6,911 nt of DNA. Origin: Natrialbaceae archaeon Tc-Br11_E2g1 (GTDB lineage: Archaea; Halobacteriota; Halobacteria; Halobacteriales; Natrialbaceae). Of this stretch, positions 5,875 through 6,911 are shown piece after piece; within the stretch, counting starts at the first letter, position 1, and each line of letters starts with the position of its first letter. The stretch is taken from positions 1-6,911 of the forward strand of contig LKNC01000152.1 in the NCBI GenBank assembly GCA_001564255.1, written 5' to 3'. Under the pieces are notes generated by a model. It was not told where the DNA came from. It did not search any database and worked only from the letters and a program-made list of their open reading frames with translations. Both the position numbers and the translations under genes were made by a program.

Positions 5875-5892
5875 CGACTCGGGGACGAGTCG
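5875..5892 (+). terminator. Perfect hairpin just after acn
   Basis: CGACTCG (5875-5881) and CGAGTCG (5886-5892) form a perfect 7-bp stem with a GGGA loop, beginning 6 nt after the acn stop. No U-tract follows, so it may stabilise or mark the mRNA 3' end, not act as a classical terminator. It separates acn from the next gene on the same strand. Confidence 0.45.
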
Positions 5893-5957
5893 CGTTCAGG
5901 CCGGCGGACGCTCGTGGACCGGTAGCGTCATCCGATCGCCGCCGATAGTTCGAGCGG

Positions 5958-6878
5958 ATGGCGACCCATGGACACGAAAACGAGGGGTATCGACGACTGT
6001 TCGACGGCGACGGGCTGACCGTCGGGGCCGGCTTCCCGCTGACGGGAACGAACCGATCGACACCCGACCTACCGCGGGAACTCGAACTCGCCCGCCACGC
6101 CGAGTCGCTGGGGTTCGACGGCCTCTGGGCCCGTGACGTTCCCACCTTCTGGCCGAAATTCGGCGACGCCGGCCAGACGTTCGACACCTGGCCGTGGCTC
6201 TCTCACGTCGCCGCCCACACCGAGGGGATCGCGCTGGGCACTGCGAGTGTCGTCCTCACGTTGCGCCACCCGATCCACGTCGCCAAATCGGCGGCGACCG
6301 TAGACCGGCTGTCGAACGGTCGGCTCGTACTCGGCGTCGCTTCGGGCGACCGGGACCCGGAGTACCCCGCCTTCGGCGTCGACCGGACGGAACGCGGCGA
6401 CCTGTTTCGCGAACGGTTCGAGGCGATCCGAACGCTTTGGACCGAGGAGTACCCCGAACTCGAGGGCGAGTGGGGCGCTCTCGACGGACGCCTCGAGGTC
6501 GTCCCGGAACCGACGAACGGGTCGATCCCGCTGCTCCCGACCGGAAACGCCCGGCAGTCACGGGAGTGGATCGCCGACCACGGCGACGGCTGGCTGTTCT
6601 ATCACCTGCCCGAGCGGACCCTCGAGAGCTACATCGAGACGTGGCGTGCCGACGCGGGCGGGAAGCCGTACGTGATGGCAGTCCGCATCGAGTTGGCCGA
6701 CGAACCCGGCGCGGAGCCCGAACCGCTCCACCTGGGGTATCGGGCCGGAACGGAGTGGCTACAGGAGTACTTCACCCGACTCGAGGGGTACGGCGTCGAT
6801 CACGTGATCGTCTCACTCGAGAACGAGAACTCGGCGGCGGCGATGACGCGGGTCGCCGAGGCGATCATCGATCGGTGA
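5958..6878 (+). CDS. Luciferase-like (LLM class) flavin-dependent oxidoreductase, BA3436/TIGR03571 type
   Basis: The 306-residue protein is a single bacterial-luciferase-like TIM barrel. Such enzymes use reduced flavin (FMN or F420) to oxidise or oxygenate a substrate; the substrate of this subfamily is not known. Recognisable blocks: LTVGAGFPLTG (20-30), AESLGFDGLWARDVP (48-62), FGDAGQTFDTWPWL (68-81), IALGTASVVLTLRHPIHVAKSA (91-112), DRLSNGRLVLGVASGDR (116-132), LFRERFEAIRTLW (149-161), LLPTGNARQSREWIADHGDGWL (192-213), and LHLGYRAG (257-264). These match the BA3436 group, including the conserved HPIHVAKSA and TGxxRQS segments. Haloarchaea contain F420, so F420 use is possible. The ATG at 5958 opens ten residues before GYRRLF, the usual family start. 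It lies 89 nt after acn on the same strand, beyond a hairpin, and no clear TATA box is seen, so co-transcription by readthrough cannot be excluded. Confidence 0.9.
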   Translation: MATHGHENEGYRRLFDGDGLTVGAGFPLTGTNRSTPDLPRELELARHAESLGFDGLWARDVPTFWPKFGDAGQTFDTWPWLSHVAAHTEGIALGTASVVLTLRHPIHVAKSAATVDRLSNGRLVLGVASGDRDPEYPAFGVDRTERGDLFRERFEAIRTLWTEEYPELEGEWGALDGRLEVVPEPTNGSIPLLPTGNARQSREWIADHGDGWLFYHLPERTLESYIETWRADAGGKPYVMAVRIELADEPGAEPEPLHLGYRAGTEWLQEYFTRLEGYGVDHVIVSLENENSAAAMTRVAEAIIDR

Positions 6879-6911
6879 CGATCGGTCCGTCTCGAACCGT
6901 CCCGGCCTCGA

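Noticed and set aside
6868..6888. Direct repeat CGATCGGT flanking the LLM stop codon
   Set aside because: Two 8-bp copies separated by two bases look like chance in this sequence context; no flanking element or known attachment site.

Overview
The window looks like a chromosomal segment of a haloarchaeon (class Halobacteria). Coding regions are GC-rich with G or C at most third codon positions, and the proteins are rich in Asp and Glu and poor in Lys. Intergenic regions are AT-rich, and several starts sit about 25-35 nt from TATA-like boxes, as expected for leaderless archaeal transcripts. CTAG is nearly absent, another haloarchaeal trait. I cannot name the genus.

Layout, left to right: (1) the N-terminal part of a DASS/SLC13-type anion:sodium symporter on the minus strand, running off the left edge; (2) an AT-rich gap (389-532) holding its promoter and a nested set of inverted repeats; (3) a PUA-domain RNA-binding protein of the MCT-1/Tma20 family (minus); (4) a short divergent promoter region; (5) a minimal RNase R/RNB-domain exoribonuclease (plus); (6) a GNAT N-acetyltransferase (minus) whose stop codon directly abuts that of the RNase gene; (7) an archaeal-type dUTP diphosphatase (minus) followed by a perfect hairpin; (8) a 256-nt AT-rich divergent regulatory region with several TATA-like boxes, a palindrome and phased A-tracts; (9) an Aquifex-type monomeric aconitase (plus) followed by a perfect hairpin; (10) a luciferase-like flavin monooxygenase of the BA3436/TIGR03571 type (plus). 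The last 33 nt hold nothing I can assign.

The genes are mostly single units with their own promoters, not one pathway. Themes are RNA metabolism and translation (PUA protein, RNase R), nucleotide pool sanitation (dUTPase), central carbon metabolism (aconitase; possibly dicarboxylate uptake by the transporter) and two enzymes of unknown substrate (GNAT, LLM). I see no mobile element, CRISPR array, tRNA/rRNA, defence system or sign of recent transfer. I do not see a new multi-gene system; the least explained signals are the nested inverted repeats at 438-507 and the palindrome and A-tract cluster upstream of the aconitase gene.
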